From NCBI GenBank assembly GCA_964507025.1, contig CAZDOK010000015.1, forward strand, positions 1-64,000: a DNA stretch of 64,000 bases, written 5' to 3'. This document shows positions 24,110 through 32,707 of this stretch, in pieces (within the stretch, counting starts at the first letter, position 1; each line of letters opens with the position of its first letter). The DNA is from Amarobacter sp964507025. Its GTDB lineage: Bacteria; Chloroflexota; Dehalococcoidia; Tepidiformales; Tepidiformaceae. The position numbers and the translations under genes were made by a program. The notes below the pieces were generated by a model. It made no database searches. It was not told the DNA's origin and was given only the letters and a program-made list of their open reading frames with translations.

Positions 24110-25837
24110 GTGGGCCTCTCCATCGGACTCGATACCGCGGTCAAGGCGCTCCGTGCCCACCAGCTTGCCGTCGATGTCGCGTCCCACAACATCGCTAACG
24201 CCCAGACCCCTGGCTTTTCCCGCCAGCGGGTCCTCCTCCGCCCCATCGGTCTCGACGGAAGCGACCACTTCTCCCGCGACAACCTCCTTGGCCGCCCCGG
24301 CTTCGGCGTCGATGCCAAGGACGTCAACCGTATCCGCGACATCTTCATGGACTTCCAGGCCCGCCAGGCACTCTCTGGCCAGGGCCAGTACAGCGCCTTC
24401 GCCCGCCCCCTCCGTAACGCCGAGGTCGTCTTCAACGACCCGTCCGACGATGGCATCTCCTCGCTGCTTGGCAAGTTCTGGGCCGCCTGGCACGACCTCA
24501 CCAACGACCCCGAGTCCTCCGCCGCTCGTACCGCCCTCGTCCACGCCACCACCACCTTCACCATGCGCGTCCAGGCCGCGCACAGCCAGCTCAACCAGCA
24601 GCGCACCGATCTCAACCAGGAAGTCGCCGGTATCGGCAACGAGATCAACGCCTATGCCGGCGAAATCGCCACCCTCAACCTCCAGATCAAGCAGGTTGAG
24701 CTCAATGGCGACATGGCCAACGACCTCCGCGACCGCCGGGACCTCCTCCTCGACCAGCTTTCGAAGCTCGCCGACATCCACTACAGCGAAGCCGATACCG
24801 GCGAAGTGACCGTCTACCTCGGTACCCACGAACTCGTCTTTGGCACGTCTGCGCGCACCGTCCAGGCCGTCGACGACCCCGCGAACGCCGGCATGCTCAA
24901 GCTCGTCTTCACCATGGACAACGACACCGTGCAGGTCAGCTCCGGTGAGCTCCGCGGCGTCCTCGATGCCCGCGACAAGGCCTTCCCCGAGCTCGTCGCC
25001 AAGCTCAACACCCTGGCCAGTGGGCTCATCAACGGCGTCAACTCGCTCCATCGCCAGGGCTATGGGCTCGATGGGGTCACTACCGGCCTCGACTTCTTCA
25101 CCGGTACCGACGCTTCGAATATCCAGCTCAACACCGCCCTGGCCACCAGCCCTTCCAACATTGCCGCCGCCACCGCCCCCGGCGCACCGGGCGACCCCTC
25201 GAACGCCCTCGCCATCGCCAACCTGCAGCTCGCCGCGAACATGATCGCGGGCTCGGCTGCCAGCCAGCTGGTGGTCGGCGAAACCTTGAGCCCGGGCAAC
25301 GCCGTCGTTGGCCTCTCCGTCGCCGGCACCCTGCAGCCCGGGCCCTACACCATCATCGAAAACCCGCCCGCCTCCGGTACCCTCGAACTGCAGCTCAATG
25401 GCACCACCATAGGGACCGCGACTCCCGCGGCCGCTGGGCCGGGCACGTTCACGCTCACCTTCACGAATGGCGGCAACCCGGTCGCCTCGCTCACCATCTC
25501 CGCTGCCGGTCCCTATTCCTCCGCTGCCCAGGTCGCCGACCTCACCGCTGCCGGCAACAATCAGCTCCAGGTCGAAACCTCGCCCTCCACGTTTTACGGC
25601 AACATCGTCTCCGTCCTTGGCGCCGATGTGAACCGCGCACTCGGCCTCGAACAGTCGTCCGGTTTGCTGGTCGACCACATCGACGCGCTGCGTCAGTCCG
25701 TCCATGGCGTTTCAATCGACGAGGAGGTCACCAACCTCAGCGCGGCCCAGCACGCCTACAACGCCGCCGCCCGTGTCATCACCACCATCGATGACATGCT
25801 CGACACCCTCATCAACCGCACCGGCATTACGAGGTAA
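24110..25837 (+). CDS. flgK: Hook-filament junction protein FlgK
   Basis: 575 aa. The N-terminal signature is GLSIGLDTAVKALRAHQLAVDVASHNIANAQTPGFSRQ and the C-terminal is VHGVSIDEEVTNLSAAQHAYNAAARVITTIDDMLDTLINRTG. About residues 350-500 hold an Ala/Gly/Thr-rich insert (VVGLSVAGTLQPGPYTIIE, GTFTLTFTNGGNPVASLTIS) that looks like a surface-exposed beta domain. GTG 24110 is preceded by AGGAGGAA. First hook-associated protein. Confidence 0.94.
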   Translation: MGLSIGLDTAVKALRAHQLAVDVASHNIANAQTPGFSRQRVLLRPIGLDGSDHFSRDNLLGRPGFGVDAKDVNRIRDIFMDFQARQALSGQGQYSAFARPLRNAEVVFNDPSDDGISSLLGKFWAAWHDLTNDPESSAARTALVHATTTFTMRVQAAHSQLNQQRTDLNQEVAGIGNEINAYAGEIATLNLQIKQVELNGDMANDLRDRRDLLLDQLSKLADIHYSEADTGEVTVYLGTHELVFGTSARTVQAVDDPANAGMLKLVFTMDNDTVQVSSGELRGVLDARDKAFPELVAKLNTLASGLINGVNSLHRQGYGLDGVTTGLDFFTGTDASNIQLNTALATSPSNIAAATAPGAPGDPSNALAIANLQLAANMIAGSAASQLVVGETLSPGNAVVGLSVAGTLQPGPYTIIENPPASGTLELQLNGTTIGTATPAAAGPGTFTLTFTNGGNPVASLTISAAGPYSSAAQVADLTAAGNNQLQVETSPSTFYGNIVSVLGADVNRALGLEQSSGLLVDHIDALRQSVHGVSIDEEVTNLSAAQHAYNAAARVITTIDDMLDTLINRTGITR

Positions 25838-25842
25838 CCACC

Positions 25843-26730
25843 GTGAGGCTTAGCGAGCAGTCCCGCGTCCACAACCAGGTGTCTTACATGTCCGCCGCGA
25901 CCGAGCGCGCTGACCGCGTCCAGCGCCAGCTCTCCACCAACCGGCGCATCGACCGCGCCAGCGACGACCCGTCGGGCGCCGCCCTTGCCATGCAACACCG
26001 TAAGAACATCGCCTTCGAGGCCCAGATGCGCCGCAACCTCGAAAACGGCACCGCCTTCCTCAACGTCACCGAGTCCGCCCTCAACAGCGCCACCGATATC
26101 CTCCAGCGCGCCCGCGAACTGACCGTCCAGGGCGCCAGCGACACCCTGGGCGCCAGCGAAAAGAACAACATCGCCGCCGAGATGGACCAGCTCATCCAGC
26201 AGCTCGCGCAGGTCGCCAACACCAACTTCGGCGGGGTCTACATCTTCAGTGGGCACCAGACCCAGACCCCTGCTTACAACGTCGCCGGCAACCCTCCGGT
26301 GGCCATCACCTGGCAGGGCGACAACGGCCTCCGCACCCGCCGCATCTCCGCCCAGGATGCTGTCGCCGTCAACGTCATCGGCGACCAGGCCCTCGGCGAC
26401 ATCTTCGACGACCTCATCGCCCTGCGCGATAACCTGCGTTCCAACGCGCCCGGCGCCACCATTGGCAACTCCCTGGCTGATATCGACCGCGCACTCGACG
26501 CGGTACTGAACACGCGCGCCGACGTCGGCGCCCGGCTCAACCGCTTTGAAGCCACGGCCTACCGGTCCGAGGAAACCGATACCAACCTCCAGGAACTCCG
26601 CGCCGAGATCGAAGACATCGATATCGCCGAGACGATTGTCCAGTTCACGGCCGCCCAGAACGCCCTCGAAGCCGCCCTCGGTGCCATCGGCCGCACCAGC
26701 AACATGTCGCTCCTCAACTACCTGCGGTAG
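25843..26730 (+). CDS. flgL: Hook-filament junction protein FlgL
   Basis: 295 aa, flagellin-like. N-terminus MRLSEQSRVHNQVSYMSAATERADRVQRQLSTNRRIDRASDDPSGAALAM; mid-region FGGVYIFSGHQTQTPAYN; C-terminus IDIAETIVQFTAAQNALEAALGAIGRTSNMSLLNYLR. GTG 25843 lies 5 bp after flgK. It is the last gene of the flagellar locus in the window; no flagellin, fliD or fliS follows. Confidence 0.94.
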   Translation: MRLSEQSRVHNQVSYMSAATERADRVQRQLSTNRRIDRASDDPSGAALAMQHRKNIAFEAQMRRNLENGTAFLNVTESALNSATDILQRARELTVQGASDTLGASEKNNIAAEMDQLIQQLAQVANTNFGGVYIFSGHQTQTPAYNVAGNPPVAITWQGDNGLRTRRISAQDAVAVNVIGDQALGDIFDDLIALRDNLRSNAPGATIGNSLADIDRALDAVLNTRADVGARLNRFEATAYRSEETDTNLQELRAEIEDIDIAETIVQFTAAQNALEAALGAIGRTSNMSLLNYLR

Positions 26731-26742
26731 GCCGCATCGAAC

Positions 26743-26772
26743 TGGCACTTCCCGGCGGATCGCCCGTACATT
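26743..26772 (+). promoter_or_regulatory. Candidate promoter giving a near-leaderless MFS transcript
   Basis: TGGCAC (26743-26748), 18 nt, TACATT (26767-26772). Only 6 nt separate the -10 from the GTG start at 26779, and no ribosome binding site is visible. Confidence 0.3.
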
Positions 26773-26778
26773 GCGGCC

Positions 26779-28011
26779 GTGGAATCCTCTGAAGGCGCCC
26801 CCGCCTTTCGCATACGCTCCCTCTTTGCATCCGTCTATCTCCCGACCTTCCTCTTCGCCGTTGGTCAGGGCGCCGTTATCCCCGTGCTCCCGCTCTACGC
26901 GCTCGAGCTCGGTGCATCAGTTGCCTTCGCGGGCGTGCTCGTCGCCCTTCGTGGCATCGGCACCATGGCCTTCGATATCCCCGCCGGCGTGCTCGTCACC
27001 CGCCTTGGAGAGCGCGGCGCCATGCTCGTAGGCACCATCGCGCTCGCGGTCGTCGCCGTTGGGGCCGGCCTCACCACGTCTCCCTACGTCCTCGCGCCGT
27101 TGGTGTTCGTCATGGGCTGCTCATGGGCCATCTGGATGCTCGCCCGCCTCTCCTATGCCACCGACTCCTCGCCGATCGAACAGCGAGGGCGCGTTCTTTC
27201 GTTGCTCGGGGGCTCCAACCGCGTCGGCAACTTCGTGGGCCCCTTCGTTGGTGGGTTCGGCGCCGCGTGGTTGGGCAGCGAAGCCGCCTTCTACATCCAG
27301 GCCGCGCTGGCCCTGGTGGCTGCCGCCGCCATGTTCATCTTCGTCCGCGAACCCGAGCGCGTCTCCGAGGTCCACACCGAGGCCGCTCACAAGCGCCTCG
27401 TCGGTGTCGTTCGCGACCACGGTCGCGTCTTCGCCACCGCGGGCCTCGCCACCGTCGCTATCCAGGTCCTGCGCGCTTCCCGCCAGGCGGTCATCCCACT
27501 CTGGGGCGACAATGCAGGCCTCGACGCTGCCCAGGTCGGCGTCATCTTTGGCCTTTCTTCCGCCATCGATATGACCGCCTTTTACCCCGTCGGTATCGCC
27601 ATGGACCGGTGGGGGCGCAAATGGACCGCCATCCCCTGCCTGCTCATCATGTCCGCCGGCATGCTGATGATCCCGCTCACCGATTCCTTCGCGGGATTGC
27701 TCACCGCCGGACTGGTCACCGGCTTCGGCAACGGCCTTGGCAGCGGGATCAATATGACCCTCGGCGCCGACTTCTCGCCCGCCGTCGCGCGCGGCGAGTT
27801 CCTCGGCGTCTGGCGCCTCATCGGCGACCTGGGCACCGCCGGCGGCCCGCTCCTCGTCAGCGGGGTGACTGTCGCCGCGTCCCTGGGCGCCGCCTCCGTC
27901 GTTACCGGCGGGATCGGCCTCGCCGGGGCGGCCATCATGTTCTTCCTGGTCCCCGAGCCGATGCGCCACGGTCAAGCGAATCTCGCCCGCCAGGCATCCC
28001 CGCCCGGCTAA
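26779..28011 (+). CDS. Major facilitator superfamily transporter
   Basis: 410 aa, 12 predicted helices. It carries MFS motif A-like segments (DIPAGVLVTRLGERGAMLVG after helix 2 and PVGIAMDRWGRKWTAIP after helix 8) and a GSNRVGNFVGPFVGG drug-efflux-like helix 5. The best guess is an efflux pump; the substrate is unknown. GTG 26779 lacks a Shine-Dalgarno. Its stop overlaps the convergent minus-strand stop at 28008 by 4 nt. Confidence 0.88.
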   Translation: MESSEGAPAFRIRSLFASVYLPTFLFAVGQGAVIPVLPLYALELGASVAFAGVLVALRGIGTMAFDIPAGVLVTRLGERGAMLVGTIALAVVAVGAGLTTSPYVLAPLVFVMGCSWAIWMLARLSYATDSSPIEQRGRVLSLLGGSNRVGNFVGPFVGGFGAAWLGSEAAFYIQAALALVAAAAMFIFVREPERVSEVHTEAAHKRLVGVVRDHGRVFATAGLATVAIQVLRASRQAVIPLWGDNAGLDAAQVGVIFGLSSAIDMTAFYPVGIAMDRWGRKWTAIPCLLIMSAGMLMIPLTDSFAGLLTAGLVTGFGNGLGSGINMTLGADFSPAVARGEFLGVWRLIGDLGTAGGPLLVSGVTVAASLGAASVVTGGIGLAGAAIMFFLVPEPMRHGQANLARQASPPG

Positions 28012-28496
28012 CGCCGTGCGATCGGGAGCGGGCTCGCGTGGCTCCCGCCCGCCGCCACAGGCTCCGAACCATCGGCCCGCTGCACCAGCACCCCACAATC
28101 GCATGGGTGCTGGTCCAGGTTGTAGTGGAACTTGTACACCTCGATCAGCCCGGACCGGGCCACCAGCCCCTGCTCGCGCAGCCAGCCCTGGACCGCGGCT
28201 GCCGCGTCGTCGACTTCATCCACGTCATCCGCATAGGCGTACGCAAACGACCCTCCCGGGAAGAACGTCGTCTTCGCCGGTGGCGGCGGCGAGTAGTCGC
28301 TGCGGATTGGCACGCCGGTCCGGTACTGCAGTCGTCCATCGCTCGATTCGACCATCCATCCGATCGCCGCGATATCAATCCGCCCGAGCGCCGGCCGTGC
28401 CTGCACGCGCCACTCGTTGAACTCGTCCCATACACGCGAGAGATCCGGCGCAGCATCGCCACCGGCCACGTCCACTTCGAAGTAGGCGATCCTCAT
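28008..28496 (-). CDS. GyrI-like small-molecule-binding domain protein
   Basis: 162 aa. The pattern fits the GyrI/AraC-effector fold: opening strand MRIAYFEVDVAGG, helix DLSRVWDEFNEWRVQA, strand GYxxIxx-type IAAIGWMVESSDGRLQYRTGVPI, the mid-domain FFPGGSFAYAYADDVDEVDDAAAAVQGWLREQG, and the final LIEVYKFHYN. ATG 28496 is used; an in-frame TTG at 28535 forms a TTGA overlap with the upstream CoA-transferase stop and would add 13 residues. No DNA-binding domain is attached. The ligand is unknown. It is the second gene of a two-gene unit with the CoA-transferase. Confidence 0.65.
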   Translation of the reverse strand: MRIAYFEVDVAGGDAAPDLSRVWDEFNEWRVQARPALGRIDIAAIGWMVESSDGRLQYRTGVPIRSDYSPPPPAKTTFFPGGSFAYAYADDVDEVDDAAAAVQGWLREQGLVARSGLIEVYKFHYNLDQHPCDCGVLVQRADGSEPVAAGGSHASPLPIARR

Positions 28497-28531
28497 CTCC
28501 GGCAGGCGTGCCAGCCACACCCGCCGCGACG

Positions 28532-29731
28532 TCAAGGAATCGCCCCCAGCTCCTTCAGCGACGCGATCCGGTCCCAGTCGTACCCGTATTCCAGCAGGAT
28601 CGTCTCTGTGTCCTGGCCAAGCTCCGGCGCCCAATTCCCCGGTTCCGCCGGCGTGCCATAGAAGTCAACGGGGGTCGCAACCTGTTCCCGCGGCCCCTCC
28701 GGCGATTCGATGGTGACGATCGCCCCCGCGGCCCGGATCACGGGATCCTGGACGGCCTCGGCCGTCGTCTGGACGGGCGCGAACCACACATCGTTGGCAT
28801 CGAACACCGGCCCCCACTCCCGCAGCGGCCGCGCCCCGAGGATGCGGTCCAGGATCGCCACCAGGTCCGGCGCATTCGCTGCCCTGCCGGGAATGTTCAC
28901 GAAGCGCGGGTCTTCCGCCAGCTCCGGCGGGTTGCCCAGCGCGCGCAGGAAGTCCGGCCAGTGCCGGTCGCCCTGCAACATCAGCAGCCAGAACCACCGC
29001 CCCTCGCTGTCTCGGTACGGATTGATCAGCGCGTTGGGCGCGTGCCTCCGGTCGAACGGCGGCGTCGATGGCAGGTTGGCCCGCAGCTGCGTGTTCGTGT
29101 CCCAGCCCATCATGTACATCCCGATGCGCGTCAGCGAGACAGCCACCTTCTGGCCCTCGCCCGTCCGCTCCCGATGGAACAGCGCAGCCGCGATCGCTCC
29201 CGCCGCATTCGCCCCGGTCATATGGTCACCCATTCCGCCCCGCTGTAACGGGGGCTCCGCACCCTCCGGCGTGAGGCCAGCCACAACCCCGGCTCGCGCC
29301 CAGAACGCGCCCACGTCATATGCAGCCCGGTTCGCCTCCGGGCTCTCCGGCCCATAGCCCGTGACCTGGCAGTAAACGAGGCGAGGGTTGGTATCCTTCA
29401 GCCGCTCATACGTCAGCCCGTACTTCTCCAGCGCTCGCGGCCGCATGTTCGTGACGAAGACGTCCGCAGCGTCGATCAGGTCTCCCGCGATGTACCGCCC
29501 GTCCTCAACCTCCAGGTTCAGCGCGATGCTGCGCTTCCCCCGGTTGTCGAGCTCGAATGGCGGGTTCATCATCGCCCCAAACGCGGCCCCCAGCCCACGG
29601 AACGGGTCTCCCTCCGGCGGCTCGATCTTGATGACGTCCGCGCCCCAGTCGGCTAGCACTACCGCGCATGATGGTCCCGCGACCCACACGCCCAGTTCCA
29701 CCACCTTTATTCCAGAAAGCGGTCCAGCCAT
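28532..29731 (-). CDS. Family III CoA-transferase (CaiB/BaiF type)
   Basis: 399 aa. It moves CoA between carboxylic acids. Family features are the N-terminal LSGIKVVELGVWVAGPSCAVVLADWGADVIKIEPPEGDPFRG, NRGKRSIALNL, VTNMRPRALEKYGL, and GGMGDHMTGANAAGAIAAALFHRERTGEGQKV, where the Asp of GDHMTG occupies the place of the acyl-anhydride-forming residue of formyl-CoA transferase. Length is typical. The acid substrate cannot be predicted. Divergent from dcd. Confidence 0.92.
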   Translation of the reverse strand: MAGPLSGIKVVELGVWVAGPSCAVVLADWGADVIKIEPPEGDPFRGLGAAFGAMMNPPFELDNRGKRSIALNLEVEDGRYIAGDLIDAADVFVTNMRPRALEKYGLTYERLKDTNPRLVYCQVTGYGPESPEANRAAYDVGAFWARAGVVAGLTPEGAEPPLQRGGMGDHMTGANAAGAIAAALFHRERTGEGQKVAVSLTRIGMYMMGWDTNTQLRANLPSTPPFDRRHAPNALINPYRDSEGRWFWLLMLQGDRHWPDFLRALGNPPELAEDPRFVNIPGRAANAPDLVAILDRILGARPLREWGPVFDANDVWFAPVQTTAEAVQDPVIRAAGAIVTIESPEGPREQVATPVDFYGTPAEPGNWAPELGQDTETILLEYGYDWDRIASLKELGAIP

Positions 29732-29856
29732 CGTGCCCTCCAGATCCTCTCCTGAGTGCCGGCGATTCTACCTGCGGATCTCCGCTCACACATGCGGTAC
29801 CTCGAAACGCCCCGCCCGCCTAGACTTTCCCGAAACCACCAACGGGACATTGCCCC

Positions 29857-30429
29857 ATGGTCCTCAGCGACCGCACCATCCGCCGCGAAATCGAGGCCGG
29901 GAACATCGTCATCGACCCCCTGGGCCCCGGCGCCATCCAGCCGGCCAGCGTCGATCTCCGCCTCGGCCACCTCTTCCGCGTTTTCCGCAACTCCCAGATC
30001 CCCTTCATCGACGTCAAGAAGGAGTACCCCGACCTCACCGAGCTGGTCGAGATCGACGACGACCACCCCTTCATCCTCCACCCAGGGGAATTCGCCCTGG
30101 CGGTCACCTACGAACGGGTGAAGCTTCCCAGCACGATCGTTGGACGGCTCGAAGGCAAGTCCTCGCTTGGGCGCCTGGGCCTCCTTATCCACTCCACCGC
30201 CGGCTACGTCGACCCGGGCTGGGATGGCGCCCTCACCCTCGAGCTCTCGAACGTCGCCAACCTCCCGATCACGCTCTACCACCGGATGAAGGTCTCCCAA
30301 ATCTCTTTCCTGGAGCTTACCGAGCCCGCCGAGAACCCCTACGGCTCGAAGGCCGCGGGAAGCAAGTACCAGCACCAGGTCGGCCCCACGCCGAGCAAGT
30401 ACTACCTCAATTTCCGCGACGAACCCTGA
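29857..30429 (+). CDS. dcd: dCTP deaminase, probably the dUMP-forming bifunctional type
   Basis: 190 aa. It converts dCTP toward dUMP/dUTP for thymidylate synthesis. The core is IQPASVDLRLG, RLEGKSSLGRLGLLIHSTAGYVDPGWDGALTLELSN. The HSTAG motif matches the mycobacterial and Methanocaldococcus enzymes that release dUMP directly, whereas the E. coli deaminase has VTAHRID here. A TAGACT hexamer (29821-29826) may be its -10. The Shine-Dalgarno is weak. Confidence 0.92.
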   Translation: MVLSDRTIRREIEAGNIVIDPLGPGAIQPASVDLRLGHLFRVFRNSQIPFIDVKKEYPDLTELVEIDDDHPFILHPGEFALAVTYERVKLPSTIVGRLEGKSSLGRLGLLIHSTAGYVDPGWDGALTLELSNVANLPITLYHRMKVSQISFLELTEPAENPYGSKAAGSKYQHQVGPTPSKYYLNFRDEP

Positions 30430-30447
30430 GGTGAGCCCGCACTCACC
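30430..30447 (+). terminator. Short hairpin after dcd
   Basis: GGTGAG / CTCACC around CCCGCA begins at the base after the dcd stop. The stem is short and there is no T-run. Confidence 0.35.
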
Positions 30448-30586
30448 TGCCGCGGGTGTGGCGGCGCTCAGCTGATCGGATGAGCGACCGGATGGGCTCG
30501 ATGCCGAAGACGATCAGCGCGGCGAGCCCCCACGCGGTCCAGAGCACGAGAAAGAACGCGACTCGGACCGCTACGAGGTAGGCCAC
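30443..30586 (-). CDS. Possible 47-aa single-span membrane protein
   Basis: A GTG-started minus-strand frame encodes VAYLVAVRVAFFLVLWTAWG then LAALIVFGIEPIRSLIRSAE and RRHTRGR: one or two membrane helices and a basic cytoplasmic end. It fills the otherwise empty gap between dcd and the GNAT gene. No clear Shine-Dalgarno. The membrane pattern and positive-inside tail make it plausible, but a chance frame in GC-rich DNA is possible. Confidence 0.35.
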   Translation of the reverse strand: MAYLVAVRVAFFLVLWTAWGLAALIVFGIEPIRSLIRSAERRHTRGR

Positions 30587-30628
30587 GAATCAAGAATCGG
30601 CGCCACCCTCGCTGGTCTTCATATCACG

Positions 30629-31201
30629 CTAGCTCGCCCTCGCCAGGTCACGTCCACCCCGTCCAAGCACCAGCGCCATCGACAGCACCTCCGGGTGGTG
30701 CGCAAGACCTGGCGCATAGGGCGCCGTAGGACTGAAGCCTGCCTTCAGGTACATTCGCACCGCATCGCTCATCAGCCGGGGCACAGTCTCCAGGTACAGG
30801 CGCTCCGCCCCAAGCTGTTCCGCCACCCGGATGGCTTTCCGCAGCATCAACGGTGCGAGACCCTGCCCGCGGGCTTCCGGCGTGACCCACACGCGCCGCA
30901 GCTCGGCCATGCCCGGCTCCAGCAGCCGCACGCCTGTGGTGCCCACAATCCGCCCATCCAGCACGCCAACCAGGAACTGCCCGTTCGGCCAGCCGTAGTA
31001 CTCGTCCAGCGACGCCATCTCCTGGCGCGTGTCGTGCTGCGCGTCCATCACGCGAATGCCCGACTCCTGCTCGATCCAGCTCATCAACTCCGCAAGCAGT
31101 TCGCGCACCCGGTGCCAGTGCTCGGGCGTGCAGGGGCTGGCCACGCCGGTCAGCAGCGGGCGTGGCGGTTCAGGGCACGGTCGCTCTCCGTTCGTCGTCA
31201 T
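30629..31201 (-). CDS. GNAT acetyltransferase
   Basis: 190 aa. N-acetyltransferase with VGVLDGRIVGTTGVRLLEPGMAELRRVWVTPEARGQGLAPLMLRKAI (acetyl-CoA loop RGQGLA) and MYLKAGF near the end. The first 25 residues are Pro-rich and poorly conserved. AGGAG lies about 7 nt before ATG 31201. The acceptor is unknown. Confidence 0.85.
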   Translation of the reverse strand: MTTNGERPCPEPPRPLLTGVASPCTPEHWHRVRELLAELMSWIEQESGIRVMDAQHDTRQEMASLDEYYGWPNGQFLVGVLDGRIVGTTGVRLLEPGMAELRRVWVTPEARGQGLAPLMLRKAIRVAEQLGAERLYLETVPRLMSDAVRMYLKAGFSPTAPYAPGLAHHPEVLSMALVLGRGGRDLARAS

Positions 31202-31216
31202 CGTCTTCTCCTCCCG

Positions 31217-31240
31217 GCGCCGCGATGGCAGACGCGGCGC
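31217..31240 (-). promoter_or_regulatory. Stable hairpin in the GNAT leader
   Basis: GCGCCGCG (31217-31224) and CGCGGCGC (31233-31240) with an 8-nt loop, just upstream of the GNAT ribosome site on the minus strand. It could terminate the upstream MBL transcript or act as an attenuator. Confidence 0.3.
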
Positions 31241-31303
31241 TACCTCGTCTTACCGTAGGGAGGTGAGCTTCAGAGGGCAGTGAGCTCCTTCACGCCGCAA
31301 CGA

Positions 31304-32707
31304 TCATTGCAGCAGGTACGACAGGTCATAGCTCTGTCCCATATCGGGGATGTACGGCTCGATCGCGAACCGCTCCTTTATCGCCTTCGCCAGCGCCTTC
31401 GACGCCTCTGGTTCGCCATGCGTCATGAACATCGTTCCAGGTGGCTTTGGCGCTGTCCCCACCCAGCGCAGGAGCTCATCCCGGTCGGCGTGCGCGGAGA
31501 GCCCTTCGATGCTCACCACCCGCGCACGCACCGGCACGTCCTCGCCATACATGCGGATCGTCTGAGCCCCCGTCAGCAGGCTCCGGCCTCGGGTGCCCGC
31601 TGCCTGGTAGCCCACCAGCGCGACCAGGTTGCGCGCATCCCGCACCAGCCGGTGAAGGTGATGCACCACGCGGCCCCCGGTCAGCATTCCGCTCGAGGCG
31701 ATGATGATCCGTGGCCCTTCCATGTTGTTCAGCTTCTTCGAATCCGCTACCGACCGGTGGAAGCGCACGTTCTTCGGGAAGAGCGACTCCGGCGTTGTGT
31801 GTGGGATGCTCTGGTCCAGGTACTCCGACTCCAGGTACTTGTTGTAGAGCGTCGTCACGTCCGTCGCCATCGGAGAGTCGATGTGGATCGGGATCTCCGG
31901 CAGCTTCTTCGTCTCAATCAGCTCCCGCAGGATCAGCGTCACCAGCTGCGCCCGAGCCACCGCGAACGACGGGATCAGGATGGTGCCCTTGCGCGCGATT
32001 GGTTCCGCGAACGCCTCCCGGATCTGCTCCGAAAGCGGCCGGTGCTCATGCAGCCGATCACCATACGTCGATTCAAGCACGAGCGCGTCGCAGTCTGGCA
32101 ACGGGTCCGGGTCCGTGTGCAACGGCTGGTGATACCGGCCCAGGTCGCCGCTGAACACCAGCCGCGCGAACTGGTCCCCGTTTTCGACATCGATCTGCAC
32201 AAACGACGAGCCCAGGATGTGTCCGGCATTCAGAAACCGCGCGGTGACGCCCGCGCCGAGCTCCAGCGCCTCGCGGTAGTCCACCGTCTTCAGCAACCGC
32301 AACGCCGCCTGCGCGTCCTTCACCGTGTAGAGCGGGAGCGCCGGCTTGTGCTTGCTATAGCCTTTCCGGTTCGCGAACGCCGCGTCCTCCTCCTGGATCT
32401 CCGCCGCATCGAGCAGGAGAATTCGCACGACCTCAGCCGTTGCCGGGGTGCAATAGACCGGGCCCTTATAGCCCTGCTGCACCAGCCTCGGCAGGTATCC
32501 CGTGTGGTCGATATGGGCGTGCGTCAGCAGGATCGCGTCGGGCGTCGTCGGCCGGAATGGTGTCGGTTGCCAGTTCAGCAACCGCAGCTCCTTCAACCCC
32601 TGGAACATCCCACAGTCCACAAGGACCCGCGTGTTGCCCGCCGTCAGCAGGTACTTCGAACCGGTGACCGTGCCTGCCCCGCCGTGGAATGCCAGCGAAA
32701 AATCCAT
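31304..32707 (-). CDS. Beta-CASP metallo-beta-lactamase (RNase J/CPSF-type exoribonuclease-like)
   Basis: 467 aa. The MBL core begins FHGGAGTVTGSKYLL and has the metal motif THAHIDH. The beta-CASP cap includes LVLESTYGDR, AVARAQLV and SSGMLTGGRVVHHL; the final metal/beta-CASP motif is IEGLSAHADRDEL. These proteins process or degrade RNA. ATG 32707 is preferred because it forms TGATG with the upstream stop; ATG 32719 is an in-frame alternative. It is paired with another MBL-fold gene. Confidence 0.9.
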   Translation of the reverse strand: MDFSLAFHGGAGTVTGSKYLLTAGNTRVLVDCGMFQGLKELRLLNWQPTPFRPTTPDAILLTHAHIDHTGYLPRLVQQGYKGPVYCTPATAEVVRILLLDAAEIQEEDAAFANRKGYSKHKPALPLYTVKDAQAALRLLKTVDYREALELGAGVTARFLNAGHILGSSFVQIDVENGDQFARLVFSGDLGRYHQPLHTDPDPLPDCDALVLESTYGDRLHEHRPLSEQIREAFAEPIARKGTILIPSFAVARAQLVTLILRELIETKKLPEIPIHIDSPMATDVTTLYNKYLESEYLDQSIPHTTPESLFPKNVRFHRSVADSKKLNNMEGPRIIIASSGMLTGGRVVHHLHRLVRDARNLVALVGYQAAGTRGRSLLTGAQTIRMYGEDVPVRARVVSIEGLSAHADRDELLRWVGTAPKPPGTMFMTHGEPEASKALAKAIKERFAIEPYIPDMGQSYDLSYLLQ

